This document shows, piece after piece, positions 52,108-61,684 of a stretch of DNA of 64,000 bases. Position 1 is the first letter of the stretch; each line of letters opens with the position of its first letter. Location of the stretch: NCBI GenBank assembly GCA_021732005.1, contig JAKFVT010000059.1, positions 62,001 through 126,000 of the forward strand, in the 5' to 3' direction. The translations under genes were made by a program, and so were the position numbers. Source of the DNA: Mycobacterium sp. GTDB lineage: Bacteria > Actinomycetota > Actinomycetes > Mycobacteriales > Mycobacteriaceae. A model generated the notes under the pieces. It saw only the letters and a program-made list of their open reading frames with translations. It had not been told where the DNA came from and searched no databases.

Positions 52108-52515
52108 GTGCGATCGACCGTGGTAGTTGTTGCTGCACTCATGGCGGCTGGAATGTTGATGCCGGCGTCGGCTTCCGCGGATCCCGACGGGCCGCCGATC
52201 AACGCCAACGAATGCAATGACGCGTTCTGCACCCCGGGTATCACGCCGGGTGTCGAACTCGGTGCCCCGTGCAGCAATACGACGTATTACGTGTTCGGCG
52301 TCGATACGCGCAACAACTGGGGCCGGTTGATCTTCTGCGGCTCACCGCGGCGCTACGAACCCCGGTATTTCCGGTCGCCGCCCATGGTGGGTGTCAAGAA
52401 TTTGAATGCCGATTGCGTGGGCTATGAGAACTCCGTCGCGCAGGCTCCCGACGGGATGTTTCTGAGCTGCGTCGCGGCCGGCGGGCGGACCCGCTGGGTG
52501 CAGGGCGACGCCTGA
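52108..52515 (+). CDS. Small secreted protein
   Basis: 135-residue exported protein: signal peptide MRSTVVVVAALMAAGMLMPASASA, then DPDGPPINANECNDAFCTPGITPGVELGAPCSN with clustered Cys, and FLSCVAAGGRTRWVQGDA at the end. Six Cys in the mature part suggest disulfides. The GTG start is supported by the signal peptide. Function unknown; it is divergent from the Mce-associated gene and shares a promoter gap containing an operator-like sequence. Confidence 0.82.
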   Translation: MRSTVVVVAALMAAGMLMPASASADPDGPPINANECNDAFCTPGITPGVELGAPCSNTTYYVFGVDTRNNWGRLIFCGSPRRYEPRYFRSPPMVGVKNLNADCVGYENSVAQAPDGMFLSCVAAGGRTRWVQGDA

Positions 52516-52525
52516 ACCACGCGTG

Positions 52526-52551
52526 CGGGGCGCCGCCTGGGCGCCGCCCCG
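52526..52551. terminator. Hairpin between convergent genes
   Basis: CGGGGC (52526-52531) pairs with GCCCCG (52546-52551), extended by GCC/GGC with a three-base bulge. It lies between the stops at 52515 and 52558 and may terminate both directions. Confidence 0.45.
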
Positions 52552-52557
52552 ACAGCG

Positions 52558-53835
52558 TCAGCCTCTGCCGGTGAACCGAACGTGGATGTCGGCCAGCCCG
52601 CGCAGGATGTACGTCGGCTCGTAGTTGTAGCGACGGTCGCCGGCTGAGCCGTGGAACTCCTCGTCGATGGTGATCTCGCCCATCCGGTCCAGCATGCGTT
52701 CCAGCGAGACCCGCCCCTCCACTCGCGCCAGTGGTGCGCCGGGGCAGGAATGGGCGCCGCGGCCGAACGCGATGTGCTCGCGGACGTTGGGCCTGCGGAC
52801 CTGGAATTCGTGGGGGTCGGTGAATCGCCGCGGATCCCGGTTGGCCGCACCGGGCAACACCATGACGACCGTGCCGGCTTTGATGTTCATGCCGCCGAGC
52901 GTGGTGCTTCGGCGAGCCAGTCGGGAATCGCTCTTGACCGGGCTTTCCAGGCGCAGTGACTCTTCGACGAAGGTGGGGATCAAACTGCGGTCCTCGCGCA
53001 GGGCCTGCTGAAGTTCGGGCCGCTCGACCAGAGCTTTGATCGCCGCGGACAGCAGCTTGGCGGTGGTCTCCTGGCCGGCGGCGAACAGGAACGTCGCGGT
53101 GCGGACCACGTCGATGATCTCGGGGGTCGACCCGTCCGCGTACTTCGCGCTCGCCAGATCCGTGAGCACGTCCTCGCGGGGATTGCGGCGGCGTTCCTCG
53201 AGGTAGGCGCTGAACTTCTCGTCGAGGAACTCCAGCGGGTTCAGCCCCATCTGCTCGTGGTCGAGCGACCCCACCCGGGCGCCCGGCCGATCGGCGCCGA
53301 GCACCGTGCGGAATTCCTTGTGGTCCTCTTCGGGTACACCGAGCAGGTCGGCAATCACCAACAGCGAGAACGGTTTTGCGTACTCGGCCAGGAACTCGCT
53401 GTGGCCGAGGGAGAGGAACTCGTCGAGCTGGCGATCGGCCAGCCGCCACATGAAGTCCTCGTTTTCCTTGAGGCGCTTGGGGGTCAGCAGCCGGCTGAGC
53501 AACGAGCGTGCCCTGGTGTGGTCGGGCGGGTCCATCGTCACCATGTGCTCGTACATGGGGAATTGGTTGCGGTGTGCGTCGATCGCAGCGTTGAGGTCGT
53601 CGCCGTCGGGGGTGAAGGGCAGTGGCGGGAACGGCCCGCCGAGAGCCACGATGTTCGAGAAGTCCTCCGGATTCTTGTAGACCTCGAGGGCTTCCTCATA
53701 TCCGGTGACGGCGACGAATCCGTGCGGCTCGAGCCGCAACACCGGGCTCTGCTCGCGCAGGTAGTCGTAGTACGGATACGGGTCGGGAACCAGCGACTGA
53801 TCGGTGAGGAAGTCAACGGTGGCGAAATCGGTCAT
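52558..53835 (-). CDS. Cytochrome P450
   Basis: 425-residue P450. It has the I-helix TFLFAAGQETTAKLLS, the ExxR in VEESLRLESPVKSDSR, and the heme loop HIAFGRGAHSCPGAPLAR with ligand C364. GGGAGGAAA precedes the ATG. Unlike the other two P450 genes here it has no adjacent ferredoxin. It is divergent from the TetR gene across 140 bases containing an inverted repeat, so repression by that TetR is likely. Substrate unknown. Confidence 0.93.
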   Translation of the reverse strand: MTDFATVDFLTDQSLVPDPYPYYDYLREQSPVLRLEPHGFVAVTGYEEALEVYKNPEDFSNIVALGGPFPPLPFTPDGDDLNAAIDAHRNQFPMYEHMVTMDPPDHTRARSLLSRLLTPKRLKENEDFMWRLADRQLDEFLSLGHSEFLAEYAKPFSLLVIADLLGVPEEDHKEFRTVLGADRPGARVGSLDHEQMGLNPLEFLDEKFSAYLEERRRNPREDVLTDLASAKYADGSTPEIIDVVRTATFLFAAGQETTAKLLSAAIKALVERPELQQALREDRSLIPTFVEESLRLESPVKSDSRLARRSTTLGGMNIKAGTVVMVLPGAANRDPRRFTDPHEFQVRRPNVREHIAFGRGAHSCPGAPLARVEGRVSLERMLDRMGEITIDEEFHGSAGDRRYNYEPTYILRGLADIHVRFTGRG

Positions 53836-53891
53836 GCGTGTTATTTCCTCCCAGCGGACTGATTGCTGTGCACCTGCTTAGCATGGCGTAA

Positions 53892-53930
53892 AGTACGTGG
53901 TCAAGGCTGGATCCCATCGGCCCACGTACT
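53892..53930. promoter_or_regulatory. Probable TetR operator between P450 and TetR genes
   Basis: Perfect 9-bp arms AGTACGTGG (53892-53900) and CCACGTACT (53922-53930), with a 21-base spacer. Each arm contains GTAC, so two separate dimers could bind. It lies 46 bases upstream of the TetR start. Confidence 0.55.
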
Positions 53931-53975
53931 ATCGGCGTGTTCAATCGGCGGTTGTGGACAGAGCAGAGGTGGCAC

Positions 53976-54662
53976 ATGGCATCGGCGCGGCGGATCGGTG
54001 CGCCCGACGCGAAGAATCGCGCGGTGCTGTTGGACGCCGCTGAACAGCTGCTGATCGAGGAGGGCTATGCGGCGGTGACCTCACGCCGGGTCGCCGAGAA
54101 AGCTGGACTGAAGCCGCAACTGGTGCACTACTACTTCCGCACGATGGACGACCTGTTCCTGGAGATCTTCCGCCGCTACGCCGATCAGGGAATGGAAGCC
54201 CACCGGGTGGCGCTGGCCTCGCCGCAACCGTTATGGGCGCTCTGGCGATTCGGGATCAACCCCGACGCCAGCCGTCTGACGATGGAGATGGCGGCGCTGG
54301 CCAATCATCGCAAGGCGCTGCGCACCGAGATGTCGCGATACGCCGAGCTGTTCCGCGAGCAGCAGCGAGAAGTGTTCGTGACCGCGCTGGACCGGCACGG
54401 GGTGCTGCCCAGTGAAGTGCCACCGGTGGTCTGGTCGATCCTGCTGACCGGCCTGTCGACGGTGGTCATGCTGGGCGAGGCGCTCGGCGTGACCGCGGGC
54501 CACGCGGAGACCCTGGAACTCGTCGAGCGCTATCTCACGCTGATGGAAGGTCCGCCGCAATCGGTGGACGACTCAGCTCACCAGTGGCGCAGCGAGCAGA
54601 GCGCGCCTTTGGGCCCGGAGTTCTCCGCGACGACGACGCCGTCGACCGCGAGCACGCAGTGA
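53976..54662 (+). CDS. TetR-family transcriptional regulator
   Basis: 228-residue regulator: helix-turn-helix NRAVLLDAAEQLLIEEGYAAVTSRRVAEKAGLKPQLVHYYFRTMDDLF, then a helical effector domain. The start is ATG 53976 after AGAGGTGG; an upstream GTG at 53937 is less likely. The final 28 residues (from about HQWRSEQSAPLG) are encoded opposite the end of the convergent MmpS-like gene, an 85-base tail-to-tail overlap. It probably controls itself and the divergent P450. Confidence 0.9.
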   Translation: MASARRIGAPDAKNRAVLLDAAEQLLIEEGYAAVTSRRVAEKAGLKPQLVHYYFRTMDDLFLEIFRRYADQGMEAHRVALASPQPLWALWRFGINPDASRLTMEMAALANHRKALRTEMSRYAELFREQQREVFVTALDRHGVLPSEVPPVVWSILLTGLSTVVMLGEALGVTAGHAETLELVERYLTLMEGPPQSVDDSAHQWRSEQSAPLGPEFSATTTPSTASTQ

Positions 54663-54991
54663 ACGTTCGGCGGGGTGGGCGATAACCCGCTGGTGGCCGC
54701 GACCATGGCCCATTCGTCGGGGTTCGCCAACGTCACGTTGAGCACCCACTTCTTGGTGGGGCCGATGTCCGCCTCGACCTTCGGGCTGAACACGTATGGG
54801 TCGTGGCTGTAGTCCGACCAGTTCGCCGGCTCGGTGTCCCGGTAGTAGATGTCGGCGGCCCGGAACGGCAGCTCCGAGAACACGCTGTATGTGACCTGGT
54901 GCAATGGCTCTTCGGCACCGGCGGGAGCCGACGAAGCGGCCACGCACACCGCAGCCAATGCGATCGCAGAACCCACCCGGACAAAGCGCAT
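54578..54991 (-). CDS. Exported MmpS-like small protein
   Basis: 137-residue protein: signal peptide VGSAIALAAVCVAASSAPAGA, then EEPLHQVTYSVFSELPFRAADIYYRDTEPANWSDYSHDPYVFSP..., ending SGPKGALCSLRHW. The pattern (TYSVF, ADIYYRD, WVLNVTLANP, CVLAVDGVV, final Cys) is that of the MmpS beta domain. It is very similar to the product of 50119-50583, so the two are recent duplicates. It overlaps the 3' end of the TetR gene by 85 bases. Confidence 0.85.
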   Translation of the reverse strand: MRFVRVGSAIALAAVCVAASSAPAGAEEPLHQVTYSVFSELPFRAADIYYRDTEPANWSDYSHDPYVFSPKVEADIGPTKKWVLNVTLANPDEWAMVAATSGLSPTPPNVHCVLAVDGVVVAENSGPKGALCSLRHW

Positions 54992-55069
54992 GGCTCAGTT
55001 TGACATGCGGAAGTCGTCCCGGTGGACGGTTTCTTGTGTGGTGGGACCTTCTATGCAACAGTGCGGTTA

Positions 55070-55084
55070 GAGAACTCTATTCTC
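55070..55084. promoter_or_regulatory. Operator candidate GAGAAC-N3-ATTCTC
   Basis: Exact match to the recurrent consensus, 40 bases upstream of the proposed thiolase start at 55124. A weaker copy CGAAGC-AGC-ATTCCC follows at 55093-55107. Confidence 0.7.
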
Positions 55085-55123
55085 GCTTTCGGCGAAGCAG
55101 CATTCCCAGTAAGGGGGCCGGCC

Positions 55124-56352
<1,229 letters not shown>

Positions 56353-56353
<1 letters not shown>

Positions 56354-57126
56354 TGACCGTGACGCTCGAGCTCGAGACGCCCGCCCCCGGCGTCCAGCTG
56401 ATCCGGCTCAATCGCCCGAAACAACTCAATGCGATCAACGAGGTCATGCGCGACGAGCTTGCGCTCACCTTGGCCTCGGTGGCTCGGGACTCGTCGGTGC
56501 ATGCGGTGGTGATCACCGGCGCCGGTCGTGGCTTCTGTTCGGGTATCGACATCCGCGACTTCGGCCCGGGCATGCTCGACGCCGACGCACCCGCGGTCGA
56601 CCGGATGCGGTTCCAGGAGGCGATGGCGGGCCTGGTGCGTGCGGTCGCCGACCTGCCGCAACCGGTTATCGCGGCGGTCAACGGACCGTGCGTGGGTGCC
56701 GGATTGGCGTTGATCCTGGCCGCTGATATCCGGATATGTTCCACCGCAGCCACATTCGGCAACGCAGCGATCCTGCTCGGGCTCTCGGGTGCGGAGATGG
56801 GGATGAGCTATCACCTGCCCCGGATCGTCGGTGCGGGGGTCGCCGCGGACTGGATGCTCACCGGCCGCACCGTGCCTGCCGAGGAAGCGGACCGTCGCGG
56901 GCTGGTCAGCCAGCTGGTGGAGCCCGAGAAGCTCGTCGAGCGATCCGTCGACATCGCCCGTGGGGTTGCCGAATTGGCGCCGTTCGGAGTTCAGCTGACA
57001 AAGCGGGCGCTGCAGGTCAACATCGCCGCCGCGGGGCTGGGCCCGGCGCTGGAACTGGAGAACCGCAATCAGGTTCTCAGCCACGCGACCGATGATGCGG
57101 CCGCCCGCAGATCCACCCTGTCGTAA
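56353..57126 (+). CDS. Enoyl-CoA hydratase/isomerase family protein
   Basis: 257-residue crotonase: LIRLNRPKQLNAINEVMRDEL, the oxyanion-hole motifs GAGRGFCSGIDIRDFG and VNGPCVGAGLALILAADIRI, and LGLSGAEMGMSYHLPRIVG with a Glu in the active-site loop. The start shares one base with the thiolase stop (TGATG). It should hydrate a 2-enoyl-CoA or act as an isomerase in the same degradation sequence as its neighbours. Confidence 0.92.
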
Positions 57127-57144
57127 TCGGAAGGGACGAAACAC

Positions 57145-58443
57145 ATGTCGTGGGATTTTTCCACCGATCCGGAGTGGGCGGATCAACTCAAGTGGGTCGA
57201 GGAGTTCGTTCGCTCGGAGTGCGAGCCGATCGACTACATCGTCTCCGAATCCCATGACCTCACCGACCCGGTACGTCAGGCGCTGATTCCGCCGCTACAG
57301 CAGATCGTCAAAGCCCGCGGCCTGTGGGCCACTCACCTCGGCCCGCATCTCGGCGGCCCCGGCTACGGCCAGGTGAAGCTGGCGCTGCTCAACGAGATTT
57401 TGGGCCGGTCGGAATGCGCGCCAATAGTTTTCGGCTCGCAGGCGCCCGACTCGGGCAACAGTGAGATCCTCGCCCACTACGGCACGCCGGAGCTCAAGGA
57501 ACGATACCTCGAGCCACTCCTGGACAACCGCATCATCTCCTGCTTCTCGATGACCGAACCGCAGGGCGGCGCCGATCCCAAGATCTTCGAGACCACCGCT
57601 GTGCAAGACGGCGACCACTGGGTCATCAACGGCGAGAAGTGGTATTCGTCGTTCGCGTCCAAGGCGTCGTTCATCATCGTGATGGCGATGACGGACCCCG
57701 ATGCCGCGCCCTACGACCGGTACTCGATGTTCGTGGTGCCCGGCGGCACCCCCGGGGTCAATGTCCTGCGCGATGTCGGGCTGGGTTACCAGCCGCTCGG
57801 GGGCGGCGGCCGCGAGGGTTACGTGCGGTACGAGAACGTGCGGGTGCCTGCCGACCACATGCTCGGTCCGCGCGGTGGCGCCTTCGTGGTGGCGCAAACC
57901 CGCCTGGGCGGCGGCCGAATTCACCACGCGATGCGTACCGTCGGCCTGGTGCGGCGGATCTTCGACATGATCTGCGAGCGGGCGGTGTCGCGCTACACCC
58001 AGGGCAGTGTGCTGGCCGACAAGCAGATGGTGCAGGAGATGATCGCCGACTCCTGGATGGAGATCGAGGCGTTCCGGCTGCTGACCTTGCAGACCGCGTG
58101 GAAGATCGACCAGTACAACGACTACAAGGCGGTGCGAGCTGACATCTCGGCCGTCAAGGCGATGATGCAGAAGGTGTTGCACGACGTCTCGGCGCGCGCA
58201 CTGCAGATTCACGGTTCGCTGGGCACCAGCCACGAGATGCCGTTCGTGCAATACCTGACCGAGTCGTTCGTGCTGGGGCTCGCCGACGGGCCGACCGAGG
58301 TGCACAAGGTGACCTTGGCCCGGTTGCTGCTCAAGAACCGCGAACCGGCGCCGGACCTGTTCCCCTCCGAACACCTGCTTCGGCTGCGGCAGGCCGCCGA
58401 GGAGAAGTTCGCCGACCGGCTGGCCGGCATTCCGCGCGGCTAG
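57145..58443 (+). CDS. Acyl-CoA dehydrogenase, ACAD11-like
   Basis: 432-residue acyl-CoA dehydrogenase: FSMTEPQGGADPKIFETT, VINGEKWYSSFASKAS, LQIHGSLGTSHEMPFVQY and the C-terminal LGLADGPTEVHKVTLARLLL. The ADGPTEVH motif in place of YEGTSE is typical of the ACAD10/11 branch, whose members take 4-hydroxyacyl-CoA or long or branched substrates. GAAGGGA precedes the ATG. Its stop overlaps the stop of the converging DUF222 gene through the shared sequence CTAG (58440-58443). Confidence 0.92.
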   Translation: MSWDFSTDPEWADQLKWVEEFVRSECEPIDYIVSESHDLTDPVRQALIPPLQQIVKARGLWATHLGPHLGGPGYGQVKLALLNEILGRSECAPIVFGSQAPDSGNSEILAHYGTPELKERYLEPLLDNRIISCFSMTEPQGGADPKIFETTAVQDGDHWVINGEKWYSSFASKASFIIVMAMTDPDAAPYDRYSMFVVPGGTPGVNVLRDVGLGYQPLGGGGREGYVRYENVRVPADHMLGPRGGAFVVAQTRLGGGRIHHAMRTVGLVRRIFDMICERAVSRYTQGSVLADKQMVQEMIADSWMEIEAFRLLTLQTAWKIDQYNDYKAVRADISAVKAMMQKVLHDVSARALQIHGSLGTSHEMPFVQYLTESFVLGLADGPTEVHKVTLARLLLKNREPAPDLFPSEHLLRLRQAAEEKFADRLAGIPRG

Positions 58444-59747
58444 TCCTTTTCATCGTCGTTGGGCAGGAAGCGTTCTGGGTGGTGGTAGTCGTTGGTGCCG
58501 CCACGCATGGGTATGTCGGGTGGTGGGGTCCATTGGGTGTGGCCGCCCGGGAGTTGGTGGGTGGTCCATCCGTCGTTTTCGATGAGCAGGTTGTCGCATT
58601 TGCAGGCCAGGGTGAGGTCGTCGATGTCGGTGCTGCCGCCGTGTTTCCAGTCTTTGGTGGCGTGGTGGACTTGGCTGTTGTAGCCGTTGACGGTGCAGCC
58701 GGGTGCGGTGCAGCCACGGTACTTGGATAGCAACATGATTCGCTGGTCCGCGGAGGCCAGTCGCTTGCTGCGGCCCAGCCAGAGTGATTGACCGGTGACG
58801 CCGTCGAAGACCGCCAGGTAGTGGTTGGCGGGGGTGGCCATCCGGATCAGGTCGGTGATCGGGATCAGGGTTCCGCCGGCGGTCACGGCGTGCCCGGCAC
58901 CGGCCTGCAGGTCCTGCAGTGTCGTCGACACGATCACGGTGACGGGAAGGCCGTTGTGCCGACCTAGTTTGGGATCTCCCAGTCGGCCGCGAACCAGATC
59001 CGCCAACGCGTCGTGCTGGCGCTGCACGTGGCTGCGCAGGTCGGGTTCGTCACCGACGGGCTTGGGTGCGGCGAATTTCGCCAGCCACGCATCCAGCATC
59101 GACCGCAGCTCTGGATCAGCCACCAGCTTCCCGACACTCATCCCGTCGGCGCGCTGACCGCCGCACCATTGGAAGCCGCGCTTGCGGGCCCGGTCTTGCT
59201 CGGAGTACCTGCCGTCAGGGTTGAGGTGGACGGCGAGGCGGTCGGCGATCTTCTCCAGCTGATCGGGCCGCATCGTCTGCGCGTGCTGGGCCAGGGTGCG
59301 TTCGGCCTTCTCGATCTCCACCGGCCCGACGTGATCGGGCAGATCGCGGAAGAACTTCTGAATCACCCGCACATGCTCACCATCGAGAAGGCCTGCTTCC
59401 CAGGCCTTCCCAGTGGCCGGCAACAGTGGCGACAGCGCCTCACCGGTCAACGTGATCCGCGGCGTCAACTGTTCGGCATCACGGACCCGTCGCTTGGCGG
59501 CGGCCCGGCTGATCCGCAAGACGTCGGCCAACACGATCGAAATCGGCGGGCAGCCCTCGTAGCGCTCCAGATGGGTGATCTGCTCGTGCGACACCGCGAC
59601 CTGGCGACGCACCGCACTTTCTAGCCGCTCAATGGCCGCGAAGCGTTCCGGCGCAGGCAGTTCCTCGATATCAGCGGCACCCAGGAGTTCGACCGCCACG
59701 TCCAGCGCATCCAATGCCGCAGTGATCGAACCCATGCTCGAAACCAT
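58440..59747 (-). CDS. DUF222 / HNH endonuclease-domain protein (13E12 repeat family)
   Basis: 435-residue protein. The N-terminal DUF222 domain includes LERYEGCPPISIVLADVLRISRAAAKRRVRDA and the C-terminal zinc-type HNH region is CTAPGCTVNGYNSQVHHATKDW...DIDDLTLACKCDN. Such genes are multi-copy in mycobacterial genomes and related to the REP13E12 family. The starts ATG 59747 and ATG 59735 are both possible; neither has a strong ribosome site. It separates the ACAD11-like gene from the APH/SDR pair and may have arrived later. DNA-cleaving activity is likely but untested. Confidence 0.88.
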   Translation of the reverse strand: MVSSMGSITAALDALDVAVELLGAADIEELPAPERFAAIERLESAVRRQVAVSHEQITHLERYEGCPPISIVLADVLRISRAAAKRRVRDAEQLTPRITLTGEALSPLLPATGKAWEAGLLDGEHVRVIQKFFRDLPDHVGPVEIEKAERTLAQHAQTMRPDQLEKIADRLAVHLNPDGRYSEQDRARKRGFQWCGGQRADGMSVGKLVADPELRSMLDAWLAKFAAPKPVGDEPDLRSHVQRQHDALADLVRGRLGDPKLGRHNGLPVTVIVSTTLQDLQAGAGHAVTAGGTLIPITDLIRMATPANHYLAVFDGVTGQSLWLGRSKRLASADQRIMLLSKYRGCTAPGCTVNGYNSQVHHATKDWKHGGSTDIDDLTLACKCDNLLIENDGWTTHQLPGGHTQWTPPPDIPMRGGTNDYHHPERFLPNDDEKD

Positions 59748-59841
59748 ACGCGGACCCACTGACAAAAACCGACGCCTAAATCAATCAGTGGATGAACGCG
59801 GAACTGTGGAAAACGCTGCACTGCTTCGCAGTTCGATCGTC

Positions 59842-60786
59842 CTAGCCGAGATGATCCGCCGCTCGGGCCAGCAGCCCGGGCAGGCTGGCAGCCATCGCCT
59901 CGAGCTCGGGATCGGGTGCCGGTCGGCGCCGGTTGTGTTTGACGATCAGCGACCAGGTCGCCGTCGACTTGAAACAGGCGAGAGCCTGGAACCATTCCAG
60001 CCGAGGTGCGTCGTGCCCCAGCGCATCCCGGTACTCGGCGACCAGTTCGTGCACCGGCGGGGTCGTCCCGCGGTACGGGGTGGATCGCCGATAGGTGTCC
60101 GGGTCCGAGTTGATCAAAAACCAGCCCACGTCGACGCGCGGATCGCCGACCGACCAGATCTCCCAGTCGATCACAGCGGTGATGCCCTGCTCGTCGGCCA
60201 GCAGGTTGCCCAACCGGAAGTCGCCGTGCACGATTGCCGGCGCGATCGGGGGCGGGGTGGCGACGTGCAGAGCGTTCGCAACGTGTTGCCAACCGGGCGC
60301 GAGCGCCGGATCCACTGTTTCCAATGTGCGACACCATTTGTCGACTTCGGCGCCCGGCGCTGTGACCGGTTCGCCGGTCAGGCCGAACTCGGCGGGCGAC
60401 AGCCGGTGCAGCACACCCAGCGTGTGGGCGGCACGATGGAACCGCGCCGCAACCGCGGGCTCGGGGCCCGCGTAGTGGGTGTCGAACAGCGGCTCCACCG
60501 ACGTTCCGTTGGAGAACGACATCACGAACAGTGGTGGTATGTCCGGTGGTTCGCCCGCGTCGTCGAACAGGATTTGCGGCACCGGAACCTCGGTACCCCG
60601 CAGGGCGCGGATGATCCTCGCCTGACGGAGTACGTCGCGGTGCGCGATCGGCGCGTGACCGGGCGGGGCGACCTTCACCACGACGCGACGTCCGGCGAGG
60701 GCACCGGCGAAGGTCAGGCTCGACGCTCCACCGGCCAACGGCCGCAGCCCGGAAATCCCCTGGGGGGCAAGGCGGTCCTGCAGCAC
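59842..60786 (-). CDS. APH-family (aminoglycoside phosphotransferase-like) kinase
   Basis: 314-residue phosphotransferase: N-lobe LRPLAGGASSLTFAGALAGRRVVVKVAPP with the ATP-binding Lys, catalytic loop AIVHGDFRLGNLLAD, and metal-binding VIDWEIWSVGDPRVDVGW. GTG 60786 is the likeliest start, 17 bases after the SDR stop; the frame stays open further upstream but only inside the SDR gene. Homologous kinases form the N-terminal domain of human ACAD10/11 and phosphorylate 4-hydroxyacyl-CoA. An ACAD11-like gene lies at 57145-58443, so such a role is plausible here rather than antibiotic resistance. Confidence 0.88.
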   Translation of the reverse strand: MLQDRLAPQGISGLRPLAGGASSLTFAGALAGRRVVVKVAPPGHAPIAHRDVLRQARIIRALRGTEVPVPQILFDDAGEPPDIPPLFVMSFSNGTSVEPLFDTHYAGPEPAVAARFHRAAHTLGVLHRLSPAEFGLTGEPVTAPGAEVDKWCRTLETVDPALAPGWQHVANALHVATPPPIAPAIVHGDFRLGNLLADEQGITAVIDWEIWSVGDPRVDVGWFLINSDPDTYRRSTPYRGTTPPVHELVAEYRDALGHDAPRLEWFQALACFKSTATWSLIVKHNRRRPAPDPELEAMAASLPGLLARAADHLG

Positions 60787-60803
60787 GTCGAGGAGATCGC
60801 CGG

Positions 60804-61589
60804 TCAGCTCAGCCGGCCGATCTCGCGAAGAAATGTCTGGGTCTGCACGATGCGCCCGGTCATGGTCGACGGATCGCCGGTACACAGCTCCAACGCGGTC
60901 CTGGTGATCAGCTCGATGTCCTCGGTGTCGGTCTTCGCGAGGTCCAGGGTGCCGGCACCCGGAGTGGCGACAGGGTTGGTCGGCGCGGCGGCGTTCACGG
61001 CGATACCGTCGTCGTACAGTTCGGCGGCAAGGCTTTTCGTCATCCGGTTCATCGCCGCCTTGACCGTGCCGTAGATCCCGAACCCGGCGGTGCGGTCGAA
61101 CTCGGAGAACGGCGGTCCCGGGGGCAGATCGCCTCCGACCGAGGTGAGGTTGAGCACCCACCCGCGGCCGCGCTCCCGCATGGCGGGGATGGCGAGCTGC
61201 GTCAGGTGCAGCGGTGCAACGACGTGCATCTCCAGCATCAACCGGACCCGCCGCTCGGGGAATCCGTCCAGCGGGCGCAGGAAGGTGACCGCGGCGTTGT
61301 TGACGACGATGTCGGGGGCGCCGACCTGAGCCACGGCCTCGGCGAACAACCGCTCGCGGTCCGCGGAGTCGGACAGGTCCGCGGCGATGGTGACGGCGGT
61401 GCCGCCGGCGTCGGCGATCTCCTGCTGGGTCTGTACCAGTGAGCCGTCGTACTTCGGGTCGGGTTCTGCGGTGCGGGCGGTCAGCACCACGGTGGCGCCC
61501 TCGGCCGCCAGTCGCTGCGCTATTGCCTTGCCGAGGCCCCGGCTGCCGCCGGTCACCAATGCGACCTTGCCCGCGCACCGTCCTGACAC
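60804..61589 (-). CDS. Short-chain dehydrogenase/reductase
   Basis: 261-residue classical SDR: cofactor loop ALVTGGSRGLGKAIAQRLA, NNAAVTF, catalytic Ser in LNLTSVGG, and Tyr/Lys in FGIYGTVKAAMNRMTKS. The GTG at 61589 has AGAGGAG seven bases upstream; the GTG at 61604 lacks one. It is the first gene of the SDR-kinase operon, and a perfect GAGAAC-CG-GTTCTC repeat lies 24 bases upstream. It likely oxidises or reduces a hydroxy/keto group on an acyl-CoA or ring intermediate. Confidence 0.9.
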   Translation of the reverse strand: MSGRCAGKVALVTGGSRGLGKAIAQRLAAEGATVVLTARTAEPDPKYDGSLVQTQQEIADAGGTAVTIAADLSDSADRERLFAEAVAQVGAPDIVVNNAAVTFLRPLDGFPERRVRLMLEMHVVAPLHLTQLAIPAMRERGRGWVLNLTSVGGDLPPGPPFSEFDRTAGFGIYGTVKAAMNRMTKSLAAELYDDGIAVNAAAPTNPVATPGAGTLDLAKTDTEDIELITRTALELCTGDPSTMTGRIVQTQTFLREIGRLS

Positions 61590-61612
61590 GTCGGCTCCTC
61601 TCACGACTATCC

Positions 61613-61648
61613 GAGAACCGGTTCTCCGAAAGCGAGAATCACGTTACC
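61613..61648. promoter_or_regulatory. Tandem operator pair
   Basis: GAGAAC-CG-GTTCTC (61613-61626, perfect palindrome with a two-base spacer, compatible with a KstR-type site) and GAGAAT-CAC-GTTACC (61634-61648), centres 21.5 bases apart. Located between the divergent SDR and LLM-oxidoreductase genes. Confidence 0.7.
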
Positions 61649-61684
61649 CTGCACCTCGGCGCGACGGACGCGAAAGGTCGAATC

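Noticed and set aside
58440..59747. DUF222 gene as a transposase or insertion sequence
   Set aside because: No terminal inverted repeats or target duplication were found; DUF222/HNH proteins are a separate repeat family.
59842..60786. Antibiotic-resistance kinase
   Set aside because: APH folds are common in lipid catabolism; the context (SDR, ACAD11-like gene, operator) points to acyl metabolism.
60804..61578. Long N-terminal extension of the APH kinase through the SDR gene
   Set aside because: The extension is the wrong frame of a complete SDR with conserved motifs; the kinase fold begins only after 60790.
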